The notes under the pieces are model-generated. The model searched no databases and was not told the DNA's origin. It saw nothing but the letters and a program-made list of their open reading frames with translations. Of a DNA stretch of 64,000 nt, positions 11,866-23,104 are shown one piece after another. The stretch is from Golubevia sp. BC0850 (taxonomy: Eukaryota > Basidiomycota > Exobasidiomycetes > Golubeviales > Golubeviaceae): NCBI GenBank assembly GCA_012976225.1, contig JAAVVG010000005.1, positions 806,001 to 870,000 on the forward strand, given 5' to 3'. Positions within the stretch are counted from its first letter, which is position 1, and each line of letters starts with the position of its first letter. The translations under genes were made by a program, and so were the position numbers.

Positions 11866-13008
11866 ATGAAAGGACTACTAATCGGCTCAACAGTCGGGCG
11901 CAGCATCACAACGAGGTCACTTGCTGTCAGAAATCTGAGACTCAATTGTACACTGGCCTCTTCAGCTTACGATGCTTCCTCCTCTAAAGATAAACGAGCT
12001 ACCCAACAAACTCCAGCCAATCTCTCTCCCAATGAAAGGAGTCAACTAGAATCTATGCTGAGGGTGGATCATGCCGGTGAAATTGCTGCCAATACAATCT
12101 ATCAAGCTCAGGCGGAGGTCTTTCGAAGATTAGGTGATGAGAAGACTAGTAGGATGATGGAGGTGAGTTCTCTGGCTTTGTTTCTCTGTTGGGTTTTAAA
12201 GGAAGGTACTCAAGGCAGTCTACCATCCCTCACGGCATGGTCGGAAGCTGATTTCCAATTCTCTGCTCTCTAAATCAGGAAATGTGGGACACTGAGAAGA
12301 AGCATCTCAAGGTGGCGAAACAACTCTTAGTTCAACACAAAGTTCGACCTTCAGCTTTCTTACCTCTCTGGTCTTTAGCTGGAACTGCTCTTGGAAGTGC
12401 CACTGCTTTGCTTGGGAAGGAGGCTGCTATGGCTTGCACCGAAGCTGTAGAGACAGTCATCGGAGAGCATTACGATGAGTGAGTAAGCAAAAAGGTGCGG
12501 GCTCCGAGATGCAACAATTTGAAACAGAAATAGAGCAACAGATCGAAGCGTGTCTTCAAAGAATGTCAAGGTCTGAGGTTGAGATGTAGCTCTGTAACAT
12601 CTCGAAGGACGATATCACGAAAGCGTCCTCCCTCTCTCTCATCTTTCTACCTCTGCCCCCTCTTGCTGACCGATGACCCTTCATCACAACTCATCCCATC
12701 CCTCTAACAGCCAACTGATCCATCTCTCCAAGTGGGCTTCCCCTCCTCCCGCTACGACTCCTTGGCCATCTGCGTCAGCTTCTTCTACCTCTCCTCTCGC
12801 TTCTTCCGATGCAACTTCTTCCACCTCTGCCCCTCATCCGTCGCTTCCTCTGTTGGAGAAGATCATCACTGAATTTAGAGATGATGAACTGGAGCATCTG
12901 GACACTGCTGTCGAACATGACGCTCAACAAGCTCCAGCACACGCTCTCTTGAGCGCTGTTGTTGGTTGGGGCTGCAAAGGTGCAATTCAGGTTGCTAAGA
13001 GGTTCTGA
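11866..13008 (+). CDS. COQ7: 5-demethoxyubiquinone hydroxylase, mitochondrial
   Basis: Three exons: 11866-12162, 12279-12478, 12711-13008; 264 residues. The enzyme hydroxylates demethoxyubiquinone in the penultimate step of coenzyme Q synthesis at the matrix side of the inner mitochondrial membrane. The basic, hydroxylated N-terminus ([20 protein letters not shown]) fits a mitochondrial presequence. The di-iron ligands are all present: Glu72 in [10 protein letters not shown], Glu105 and His108 in DTEKKHL, Glu157 in [13 protein letters not shown], Glu225 and His228 in RDDELEHLD. The protein ends [17 protein letters not shown], as COQ7 proteins do. Unusual: a Ser/Pro/Thr/Ala-rich insertion of about 35 residues (about 175-210) sits between the fourth ligand and the last E-x-x-H motif; it contains no internal splice consensus, so it appears truly coding. 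Confidence 0.96.
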
Positions 13009-13303
13009 AAGGTTACTTGAAATTGTTTGTATTGTATCTTATTAGTGCTCTTGCCCAATTGTATTTCTATTTCGTGTTGTTTCCCTTTGGTGCTCTGAAG
13101 AGAGGGATCAAACTGGTCCTTGAGCTACCAGTTTGGTTGCATTTTGGGTTCCGAATGCACCTTGCTTTCTACAGTTTTCGCTGTTGATCAGAGCAATCAA
13201 ATGGTGCTGCTCTGTACAAAGGTCGAGAGAGGGGCGGGAAGCATGTCTGCTCTCTTCTCCCAGCCCCTACCATCCTCATCTCATTCATCAAGCCCTTGCA
13301 ATC

Positions 13304-14774
13304 ATGGGATATCTGACCTACTACTCAGGAGCTTCCTTGACGACTCTCTCCTTGGCTGGACTCTACATTTTGTTCACTGGAGATGGTGAATATTTCAACA
13401 TCGGTCAATTCATAGAGGAAACTAGCCCTTACACCTGGGCTATGCTTGGGATCGCTTTCTGTATTGGTCTAAGTGTTATTGGAGCTGGTTGGTGAGTGGC
13501 ACATATAGTACATTTAAACGCATAAGGATAGTGCAAGGAAGAAAGACTTTGCAGGAGATATGGAAGGAGTTAGAATAGGGAGGTGCTCCTTGGTGGAGAT
13601 GCAATCAGTTAGCTTGATCCAAGGGTCAATATCGAGAGGACTAGGCACAAGAAGAGAACCAGCTGAGTTCTTAGCTAGCCTCACTGAGTGGCATGCTCCG
13701 GGTTCCTCAAAGAATGACGAGCTGCAGCAGTTATCAGCAAGTCAGCTCCAACGTTGGTAGCTGCTTGCTTCTCTCTCGGCTGTTCAACTTCTAGCTCCAG
13801 CTCGTAGACTTTCGAAGATTCGAAGGGTCAAAGGGGTCAGATCTTGCGATTCTGTTTTGAAGCAGGGAAAGATTCTGGAGCTGGAAGAGTGGAGTGCAGC
13901 GATCAGCACCTCCTGAGCTGCCTGTTGCAAAGCAGAGGTCTTAACTCTGCTATCAATTTCAACATAATCTTACTTTAATTAAGCTTTGTCAAAAGCAGCG
14001 TCCTTTAAACGGCCAAAGCAACCCGAGTAGTTTGACTCAGAACTCCCTCTCTCTCTTTCCTCTAAATCTTCAGGGGTATCTTCATCACAGGTTCATCGAT
14101 TCTAGGAGCTGGAGTGAGGGCACCAAGAATCACAACGAAGAATCTTATCAGGTGAGACCAATTGAAAGGGCTGGCACGGCAAAATTTTGGAGATAGAGAG
14201 GAAGGCTTCTCGAAAGCTGCGACTGATACTGATCAGTCCTTTCAAATTTCCTTTCTCTCAATGCAGTATCATTTTCTGTGAAGTCGTGGCGATTTACGGA
14301 GTCATCATGGCTATTGTGTTCTCTGCTAAAGTCTCGGGAAACTTAGCTGGTGGAGCTGAGGGACTTTGGACAAGAGACAACTACTTGACTGGTGAGTTTC
14401 GACCTTCAAGGGGAGCTCATTGCTCGTTCATCTGAGATTGATATCTCCATCTCTCTCTCTTAATCTCTGCAGGTCACCTTATCTTTTGGGGAGGATTGAC
14501 AGTAGGACTTTGCAATCTCGCTTGTGGAGTTGCGGTCGGAATCACAGGAGCAAATGCAGCGGTAGCAGATGCAGCTGATCCGCAGCTCTTCGTCAAGATC
14601 TTGATCGTAGAGGTATTCAGTAGTATTCTAGGTCTGTTTGGTCTCATCGTGGGACTGATCATGACTGGTAGGGCGGTCGGTGAGTTTCGAAGGCCTCTTC
14701 TCGAAAACGCTCGAATCCCAAACAAATTGCTGACCGCTCTGATTTCCCGCTGAACTTCATCAGAATTCGCTTGA
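13304..14774 (+). CDS. VMA16: V-type proton ATPase proteolipid subunit c''
   Basis: Five exons: 13304-13491, 14074-14151, 14267-14391, 14473-14679, 14764-14774; 202 residues, near the yeast length of 213. It is one of the proton-carrying rotor subunits of the Vo sector in vacuole and endomembranes. Five hydrophobic helices are visible, two of them with buried carboxylates: Glu94 in [16 protein letters not shown] and Glu177 in [14 protein letters not shown]. The final exon adds only the last residues (EFA) and the stop. The first intron is 582 nt, several times longer than the others here. It follows COQ7 on the same strand with 295 bases between. Identification is firm. Confidence 0.95.
13492..14073 (+). 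other. Long first intron of VMA16
   Basis: A 582-nt intron (GTGAGT...CAG) in a gene whose other introns are 84-115 nt. It contains a small perfect stem GCAGAG/CTCTGC around 13931-13949 followed by ACATAA. I found no convincing box C/D or H/ACA snoRNA and no open frame with a domain. Confidence 0.6.
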
Positions 14775-15105
14775 AGAGACGCTTCGCTTCAATTGTCAAG
14801 ACGTAGACGGAGGCCGTGGAGTGGAAGGGGTGGGGAGGAGAAGAGATGGAAGAACATGAGGATTGATAGAACATGTTCTTCTTTTCTCTCGCGCCTTTAC
14901 TGTACAGAGACGATCAATTCAATTTCTTGACTTGTTTCCTCTCACGATTTTGATCCTGAAGAACCCTGCGCGTGAATGAATTCAAGCGGCCGAACCAAAA
15001 CGACCAAGCAATCGAGAGAGAGTGCTCGTGCGAGACAACAGACTAGCAAAAGAAATCAGAAACAGAAGTGAAATAGAGATGCGGATTGCTGATAGTAGGT
15101 ATATT
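14775..15105. other. Convergent intergenic between VMA16 and DOP1
   Basis: About 330 bases shared by the 3' ends of two convergent genes. No gene, repeat or clear terminator hairpin seen. Confidence 0.6.
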
Positions 15106-18100
15106 TTATGGTTCTTCAAACATGTCTCGAATCAACCCATCCTCCACCCTTTCCCAATCAACATATTCTCCAGAACTTCGATACACAGCTTCATAGCTAG
15201 CAATGCCGACACTGGAAAAGAAAGGAGCGAGAGCATCGATGCTGGTGACTTCCTTAGCGGCAAGCATTGGCCTCCTCAGATGAGATTTCGATGGACCAGA
15301 GGCTGTCTCCAAATCCTTTGGACCCAATTCTGAATCTGGAATCGATGTCTCTGCAGAGCCGAAAGTCCTAGCAAGGGCCGTAGGAGAAAGAGCATTGGAA
15401 TTACTCTGAGCTCGAGAGATAGCAGCACCCCTACGACGGGAGAGAGAAGCGAATCTGGCCTCCCCCTCTTGAGAGAAGGGGTCGCTGGTCTTGCTGGAAG
15501 ACGTCGGTGTGTTCTGAGAGGTGGGCAGAGTAATCAAAAAAGGGGGTGAGCGAAGGCAGAGGAGTAGGTTTGGATCACCTCAGTAACTCACAGAAACAGG
15601 TCTTCTCTCTTCAATCGCAACAGCGAGTCGGTCCACGATGGATTCCGACTGCCAATCGTCGGGAGGATACACGACGTCCACAGTGTCGGTCACAAACATC
15701 CATTGATGACTGAACAAGGTTGAGAATAAAGAAAAGGGGACGAAGATGAGGGTTAGAACAACTTATGGATGAGTCAAGATTCGCTTCGCCCCAAGCTCAC
15801 ATTTGGAAATCTTCGGTCTGCAGCGTAAGAAGCAGATCCAAGAACTTGCAAGCTGAAAGCACTAGATGAAGATGATCTGATCCATCAGCTGGTAGCTCCT
15901 CGATCAAGCTCTGGAAAAGTCGCATCTGTCAAAGAGAGAAGAAGAAGAGGGGCACGAGCGTCAGCCTTTTGCTGTTCGAGGGTGAAGAAAAACACGAGTG
16001 TCTTCTACTCACCATTTCGGTGATCATCACTGGCCAGAAAGAGGCCAAGTGCTGACCAGAGAATCGACAGAGTAAGACTCTCATGCAAAGGTAAACTTCG
16101 GCATGAACTAGCTCAGCGACGTTGGTTCTGAGAATGTCGACCACCTTCTCTTGAATGGCTGGAAGTTGAGGTAAGAAGTGATCCTTCTCTCCAGAGTAGA
16201 TGACGAACGAAAGCCTTCGTAAATTCAAAGCTCGAGACATCATCTCCAACTCTCTGTTGGTAAAGATGTTAGCAGATGGAGCAGCCGTGATCTTACCGAT
16301 GAGCTCTGAGAATCGTTCTCGATCTGAACTCATCAGAGAGAAAACGACTCTTCTGAATTGATAGCTAGATCCGAAGGTCGTGTTGAAGAATCGACTATCA
16401 GTGAAAGCGTCAGAAACTTGAGTTCTCCAAGTTTTGAGGGTCCCTGGAAGCTTGGCCATCTCAGCTAGCAAGTTGAGAGCGTAGGGATCGATCTCTAGAG
16501 CCTTGGATTTGGATTTCATCGCAGGCCCGATGATATAGTAGACGGCATTTCCGCAGACCGACTGGATCTTGTCATTGTCCATCCCAAACTTGCGTAGAGC
16601 TGGCAGGGCTCTGAAAGCCAGGAAGTCGTTGATCTGCAAGGGACGGATGGCAACGAGCAGTCGAAGTGTCAGCGACCAGGAACAGAAAAGGGACATGATC
16701 TAAGAATGACTCACAGAATCGATGAATGAAGGCCCTGAGAGCTCCAAAACCGAAGAGCTCATCTTCTCATCGCTCGCCTCTGAGTCGACTCCAATGACAG
16801 AGGAGTCGTCCTTGCCTGATCTCCTAATCCAGTTGCCTTGATCGAAACTTCTCCCAGCGATCAAAGTGCAGAGATCTACCAATTTCAAGAAGTTGTCTTG
16901 AAGATCTCTCTTCAACCTTCGATCCTCAAGAGATGATGAGCTCTCGCAGATTCTTTCTCCGATGGTAGTGAAGCATCGAGTCGCTGGAAAGATGTGAGAC
17001 TTTCTGGAGGTACTGTTAGCTATCAAATCTTTCACCAAGATGATGACCACCGGCCAGACCTGAACTGCTGTTGAACCATCCAATCTCGAAAGGTAGGAAT
17101 CGAGGAAAGAGAACAAGGTTGCGTCCGAGCTGAGAGAAGAAAGCAGATGGAACAGATGCGGATCAGTCCAAAGAGTCTTTATGGGAGATCGATGAAGGAG
17201 ACGTTACTCACACAACAGGAGCAGCCTGAGCTCTCTTCCCCTTCTCTCCAGAAGCTGCAACATTGGCTCTAGTGGTCAGAACGTCGCAAAGGAAAGTGAC
17301 GACAATCTGAGCGCTAGGGGCCAGGATAGCTAGAATGTCGAAGGTTGCTTCTGCTCGATTGAGATCTCGAGGCTTCTAGAAAGAGCAGCAAGGGAAATAG
17401 CAAGAAGAATCAGTAGACAGCCGCCTAGCTCGGGGTTCGCTTCTTTCGAATCTAGAAAGTGAATCTTACCTTTCGATTCTGATCACCCACGCCCTTCTCC
17501 CAACAGTCCACGAGAGCCTCCACAACATCTCCAGAATGTAGGCGATAGAGTCTTTCGAGAGATTTCCTACACCTGGACCTAACTTTCGTCATCAAGGTTG
17601 TCAGCGCTTCGAATCGAACGCTCCCCACTTCAGCAGCGGTGATGGCTCTGGTCGAAGCCCATATCGAATCTAGGGTACGGACAGTGTGATGAAGGCTACG
17701 CATGGTATGACTTGCGATCTAATGGAACGGGACAGGAGGAAAACGGAGATGGACATCAGTCAAACAATTTCCAACCTCGAGCCAAACTCTCGCGTCCTGT
17801 CTCCTCTCTACTCACAGAAACGTTGGAGTTCGAATTAGCCTGAGCTTCTTGACCAAACACATTAGTGACGTATGTGAGTAGTCCTCCTCCAGAAGCAGCT
17901 GCAAAGGCAGCAGTGGGAGTCGAATCGCCCTTCTCAGCAGACCCAGCCAAAGCCACAGGGGCCGGCATCCTGGGAGAGGCAGGAGCAACATCTTCATCTG
18001 ACGACTGATTTTGACTCGAGCTTTCACCCAAACATTGAAGGAGAACTCTCTCACTTGCGTTCATCAGAAGAGCGAAGTCCGTGTCAGAAGTTTGACAGAT

Positions 18101-21100
18101 CGAGTCTCTGATAGAAGTCGACGGCAATTGCTGCTGGTTTGAGACGTGCTGGTGATGATGGTTGTTGCGTTGCGATTGAGAATTGAAGGTCTTGAGGTCT
18201 AGAAGGTAGGACTTGGAAACTCTCTGTAGAGCTCCCTGAAGTAAACCGCACAGACACTCATTGACAGGTAGTAGGAGAGTTGTGATTGATCTTCGATAGT
18301 AAGGGGTCGTCATGAGAATGAAATCTGTCCAGTGTTGCAGTGCAGGTCTATTTGAAGGTTTGGAAAGACCATCTCTGATCATCCTCAGTAGAAGGGGATG
18401 GGGGAAACCAGTTGGAGATGAGCTAGAGTTGTTGGAAGCGGCTCTTGAATGACCATGATCACTCATCGATCCTTCATCTCTACTGAATGTATTGGTGGAA
18501 CTCGAACCTCTCCTGTAAGAGGATTCTCTTTCCGATTGATTGCTCGAGGAAGAAGAAGATGAAACAGCCTGAGCATGAATGACATCATGCAAAGCATGTA
18601 ACATTTTGTTCTGTCTCAAAACAGTTCCAGAATGAACAGAGACGATAAGCCTCTCGATCAGGACTGTTTCTAACTGTTTGAATCTTTGAGGTTCAACCTG
18701 AGTCTTAGAAGCTAAGACTTGGACCAATTCCGAAACGTTTGAATGAATGGAAGAAGTACCCTTTTGAAGTGAGATTTGATAATCTTTAGAAGGTTCGCAT
18801 CTTAAGAATCTGATTAAAATGTCGAAAAGACAATCCAAGTAACTTCCATCTGGGATGACTTCATCTTTCTCCAAAGCTGAAATTAATTCTAAATCGTTTG
18901 ATTTCTTCACTGGAGTTGAAGACAGAACTTTAGTCATTCCAACCCCACCAAATCTTGCTAGAGCTAAGATAGTCGACAGGGAATAATTGACTGTTTCGAT
19001 GTCGAAAGGTCTGACGTACTCCCAACCATCGACCTGTAAATCCCCACATTTGGTTGAAGAACTCTTCCTCGCTTGAGCCAGTTCTGGATCCAAAAGCATT
19101 CGAAGGAGAGGGTCCAATAATCTAGTGTAAGATCTCAAATTGCACCTTAACCAAGTTGAAGCGAGCTGCTTTTCGTCCCAAGAAGAAGATCGGAGCATAT
19201 CCAGAATTAGTAGTGTGGGGGCGTTTAGAACTGCGCTGGCAGGGGATGAATCGTCTGAGGCAGAAAGTGAGAAGGAAAGTCAGCCAAGTTGGTCAAAGGC
19301 GAAACGCTTCCTTCCCTCGAGGTGTAAACTCACCACTCAATCTCCAGAGAGTACCGAAAGCATCACAAGCATCAATCCTCTCTTCTCCATCTACTTCAGT
19401 CAAACTTCCACACAGAACACTTTCAACGTGTCTTTTACCATCGATAGAAACCACTTCCCAGAATAATTGAGTTGCTCTAATGTGATAAACCGAAAATCCA
19501 GGATCTAAATATTTTAAAATCTTCTCCACCAGGATTTCAATATCTCTTCTATTATTCAACAAAGAAACGTTACTTTCCAGCTTCTTTTCTCTAGAGGATT
19601 TCGAAGAAACCAAAGCAATAGCTCTACACCTGACAGCAGAGATCAAAGCTTCAACAGAAAATTGAACTTCATCAAAACTTTGACTCTGATTCAACAATTC
19701 CAAAGAAAGGTTTTTCCAATTTTTCAAATCCCAACCGATTCGATTCTCAGGTTTCTGAACGATGTTAAAAGTCTTAAGAATGTTTGGATTCTCACTATCA
19801 TCAATCAATTGAAGTAAATGAGCACTTAATTTGAAAGATGAAGAAATCAAAAGGTTCAAAATTTCTAGTTTTTCCAATTGAGATTCTTGAGGGGACTTGG
19901 AGTCTCCAGTTGGAGTTCTTTCACCTGAATCCAGGAGATCCGATTCTGTTGATGTTGATGATTGAGAGGGTCTTTCTTTACGAAGTTCAGAGAATTTGAA
20001 AGATAGAGAGGAACACAGTTGGAGTAGCCTTTTGAGGTTCTCTGACTTCTGAAACCCGACATTCAGAAGGGCAGATTCATCAGAAGGAGCTTCTTCAGTT
20101 AAATAGAAATTTGAGGAAGTTGAAATGAAATGGCAAGAGATGTCACTCTCATCGACATGTTTCTCCTGAAATTGTTTTGCTTCAATTTCTTCTTGTTCAT
20201 CAACTCTAACGAAAACTCTGGCTGGAATAGCTTCCAAGAGTAACGCTGAAACATCGAAGATCTTTTCGATTAATCTCAATTCCTTCAGCTCTAAACTGGA
20301 ATCTAAATCATTCGAAGAGGCCATTTGATTGAGGTGTGCAATCCTCTGATCAGCCAAATCTAATAAACCAGAGAAAAGGATGGGTAAATGAATTTGTCTA
20401 GTCTCATCATCATGAATTTGCATTTGAAGTAGAACGAACTTCAATAGATCCAAATAACCATCTTTTTCTCCGATTCCTGGTTCTTCTTTTAGATTAATCT
20501 GTAAAGTTTGTTGTAACTTCAAAAAGAATTGCCGATACAAAGCATAAGGATCAACTGAATCGAATAGCATCTTACCAGTAGTTTCTAGCTCTTTCCTTCT
20601 GAGATAGGAATTGCTATTCGTGTTTGATGATGAGGAAGATGAGGAGTTTAACAACCTAGAAAGAATTTTGAGAGCATCCAAAATGAGAACTGAGGTTAAA
20701 GGTTGACCAATTTCATACTTATCTAAAAGAGAGATGAAAACTCTGTAAGGTCTTAGAATTTCCTGTGAGCTGATGACAAGAGTGATTCCAGTCGAGTTTC
20801 CAATTCCACTGACGTTTCCTTTAGCAGAACCGATTCCCAGGCTATTAGAAGAAGCTGGAGAGTTTTCTGAAGTCTTGTCTGGATAGATGTTGAATTGACT
20901 TTTGAAAGATTTCTCAATCTCTCTCTCTTCTTCTCGATCTTCTTCCAAAATCTTTCTTTCACCTTCTAGCATTTCAGATATCAACGCCTTCTTCAATAAA
21001 TCCAAAGACCACTCTCTCAGATAATCCAACTTGTTCTCCTCCTCTTGATCGTTTGACAAAGATTTCCCTGATTCCGAAGAAGTCAACGAATCAGAATTCT

Positions 21101-22933
21101 TATTGGAAGAACTGTTAGGAGGACTTGAGGGATTCTGATTTCCACCACCACCAGGTAATTGATCTTCATTCCCTAACAACCAACTATAAAGTCTTCTATT
21201 CAAACTCAAATCTCTCCTGTTGGTGATCCCAATCAAACTTCTAATCAATCCAACTTTATCTCCAATTTTCAATCCATTCTTGAAAACCTTTGTACTGGGT
21301 CTGAAATGTTTTCCCAAAATCTCCAAAGTAGCTCTTTGAACTAGATTTTCCTTATCTTCCAATCCAGAGATTAAACCTTTGACCATCAAACCTAAATCTT
21401 TTCCGATGACTTCATTAGCCGATTTCTCATTCATTTCATTCAAATCGTTAGGAAGTTTCCTACTTAAATAATTCAAAGCAGATAATCTAATCGAAGGCAT
21501 GGTGATCATAGCCAACCATAAATTTTCAAAGAAGAATTGTCTTGATACGGATTTAGAAATCGAATCTAGAAGGATCAGAACTTTGTCGAAAAATTCTCCA
21601 GTTTCTTCTTCTAAACCAGGTAGAAGAGCCAAGATTAAGGATTTCAAAATAGGACGTAAATCTTCGTTCAAAGGTAAATAATGTTTGTCTAATAGATTCA
21701 AAAGAGAAGGCTTGGTTGAAGTTGAAGCGAATTGAAAGAATGGTAATAAGCCTGGAGACCAGATTTGAAGATCTCTGCGTAAACCATCTGGTCGAATTAC
21801 TAGTAAGATGTGAGAGTAGACTTCTAAGGCTCGAGCATGAACTCCAGATGGGAGAGCTGGATTCAGACATTGTGATAAACGCTTGGCCACTATGAGTTTT
21901 CGAGGAATGACATTGTATTGAGGATATGCTTGGAAGGTCTATGAAGGGAGCAGGAAAGGGAAGGGCAAGGTTAGAAAGGGGGGCAATGGGGAGTGATGGA
22001 CTTTCTATCTTCTGATGCTCACCTTGAGCAACCTTCCCAAGAAGGCAATAAAATCAGCCCATTCACTGACACTATCGAAGGTGGCTAATGCTCTTTCGAT
22101 GGAAGCTGCATACCTCTTGAACTTTGGATCAGAGTGGAGTGCTGCAAGAGGATAATGGGAGGGGAGGGAAAGTTAGGTTGCCCATCTGATTAGAGCACTC
22201 TTCCTTCTTCTTCTCATTTGAATTTTACCAGATTATTCCATTCAACAGCTCCACCTACTTCAACCAAGTGACACACACACCAACCATACTCACTCCTTTC
22301 TGTCTGTAAAGCCCAAGCCTTCTCAGCTCTCTTTGCAGCTGAACTTCTCCAAACCTCTGAACCCATATTGTTACCAATCGTATGAGAAGAAGAAGAGCTA
22401 CTCTTGGGTCTACCTGTGCTCTTTGTATTGATAGAAAGTGAATCCTTATCTGAATCTGAAGTTATAGGGATAGATTGAGAATGTAGATCCGAGATTGAAG
22501 CCACATTTCTAATGTTGTTTGATGAATTAGCTCTACCACCTGAAAGAGAAGAAGGATGATCTTGAGTTACTGCATTTGATAAATCTAATGCCACATTGGC
22601 AGTTGAAGCAGGTCTGGGTCGAGGGGCAGAGATGCTGCCTGGAGGGTTCGCTGAGGCTGTGGTTGAGATTGAAGAATTCCTCTGTTGTTGACTGTTTGGA
22701 TTACGAGGGTTTATAGATTGAGATCCATTCAAAGAAGAGATTGAAGCAGAAGGAGAAGAAGAAGAAGAAGCTGAAGGAATTGAAGGGGAAGTTGAGGGTG
22801 GTGGATTGGATCTTCTATGGAGATTGGCTGCTGCGACTGCTGCTAAAGCTGCTGCCGCTCTTCCACCTGCACTTGATGATGAATCGATTCTATCTGATTC
22901 TTTACTTTTTTCTCTATCTCGAGAAGAAGACAT
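15106..22933 (-). CDS. DOP1: Dopey family protein, Golgi-endosome trafficking scaffold
   Basis: Eleven exons: 22933-22294, 22141-22023, 21938-19334, 19254-17816, 17718-17470, 17375-17212, 17129-16715, 16633-16013, 15925-15801, 15709-15592, 15513-15106; 2300 residues. Dopey proteins are peripheral Golgi and endosome scaffolds that in yeast act with Mon2 and the flippase Neo1. Residues 1-200 are Ser/Asn/Ala-rich and disordered. The conserved Dopey N-terminal helical region runs from about 205 (HSDPKFKRYAASIERAL, then NVIPRKLIVAKRLSQCLNPA and LPSGVHARALEVYSHIL) to about 560. Further helical blocks match Dopey layout through to the C-terminal region (MRLFQSLIEELPADGSDHLH). The start is the only upstream in-frame ATG preceding the conserved part. 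All eleven junctions keep phase. It is divergent from the TMEM184-like gene with 171 bp between starts. Confidence 0.92.
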
Positions 22934-23104
22934 TAGATCACCCGATGATGATGACGATGATGTGCAAGATGCGAGAGAGCTCTGCTGATAAGACTCCTCT
23001 GCGCACTGATGAAAAATGATGACACTCTCCACTCCACTCCCAACCGCATCCACCAATTCTTCATCTTTCGATCAGAGTCCTAGAATTGGATTAAGTTAAG
23101 TGGA
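22934..23104. promoter_or_regulatory. Compact bidirectional promoter, DOP1 / TMEM184-like
   Basis: Only 171 bases separate the two divergent start codons, so both promoters and leaders must fit in it or overlap. No TATA box is visible on either strand. Confidence 0.5.

Noticed and set aside
9344-13008. P450 plus COQ7 as a metabolic cluster
   Set aside because: COQ7 is a mitochondrial housekeeping enzyme; no synthase, transporter or regulator of a natural-product pathway is nearby, so divergence of the two looks incidental.
13550-13760. Open frame within the first VMA16 intron
   Set aside because: No domain and fully inside an intron with good GT-AG ends and a phase-correct junction.
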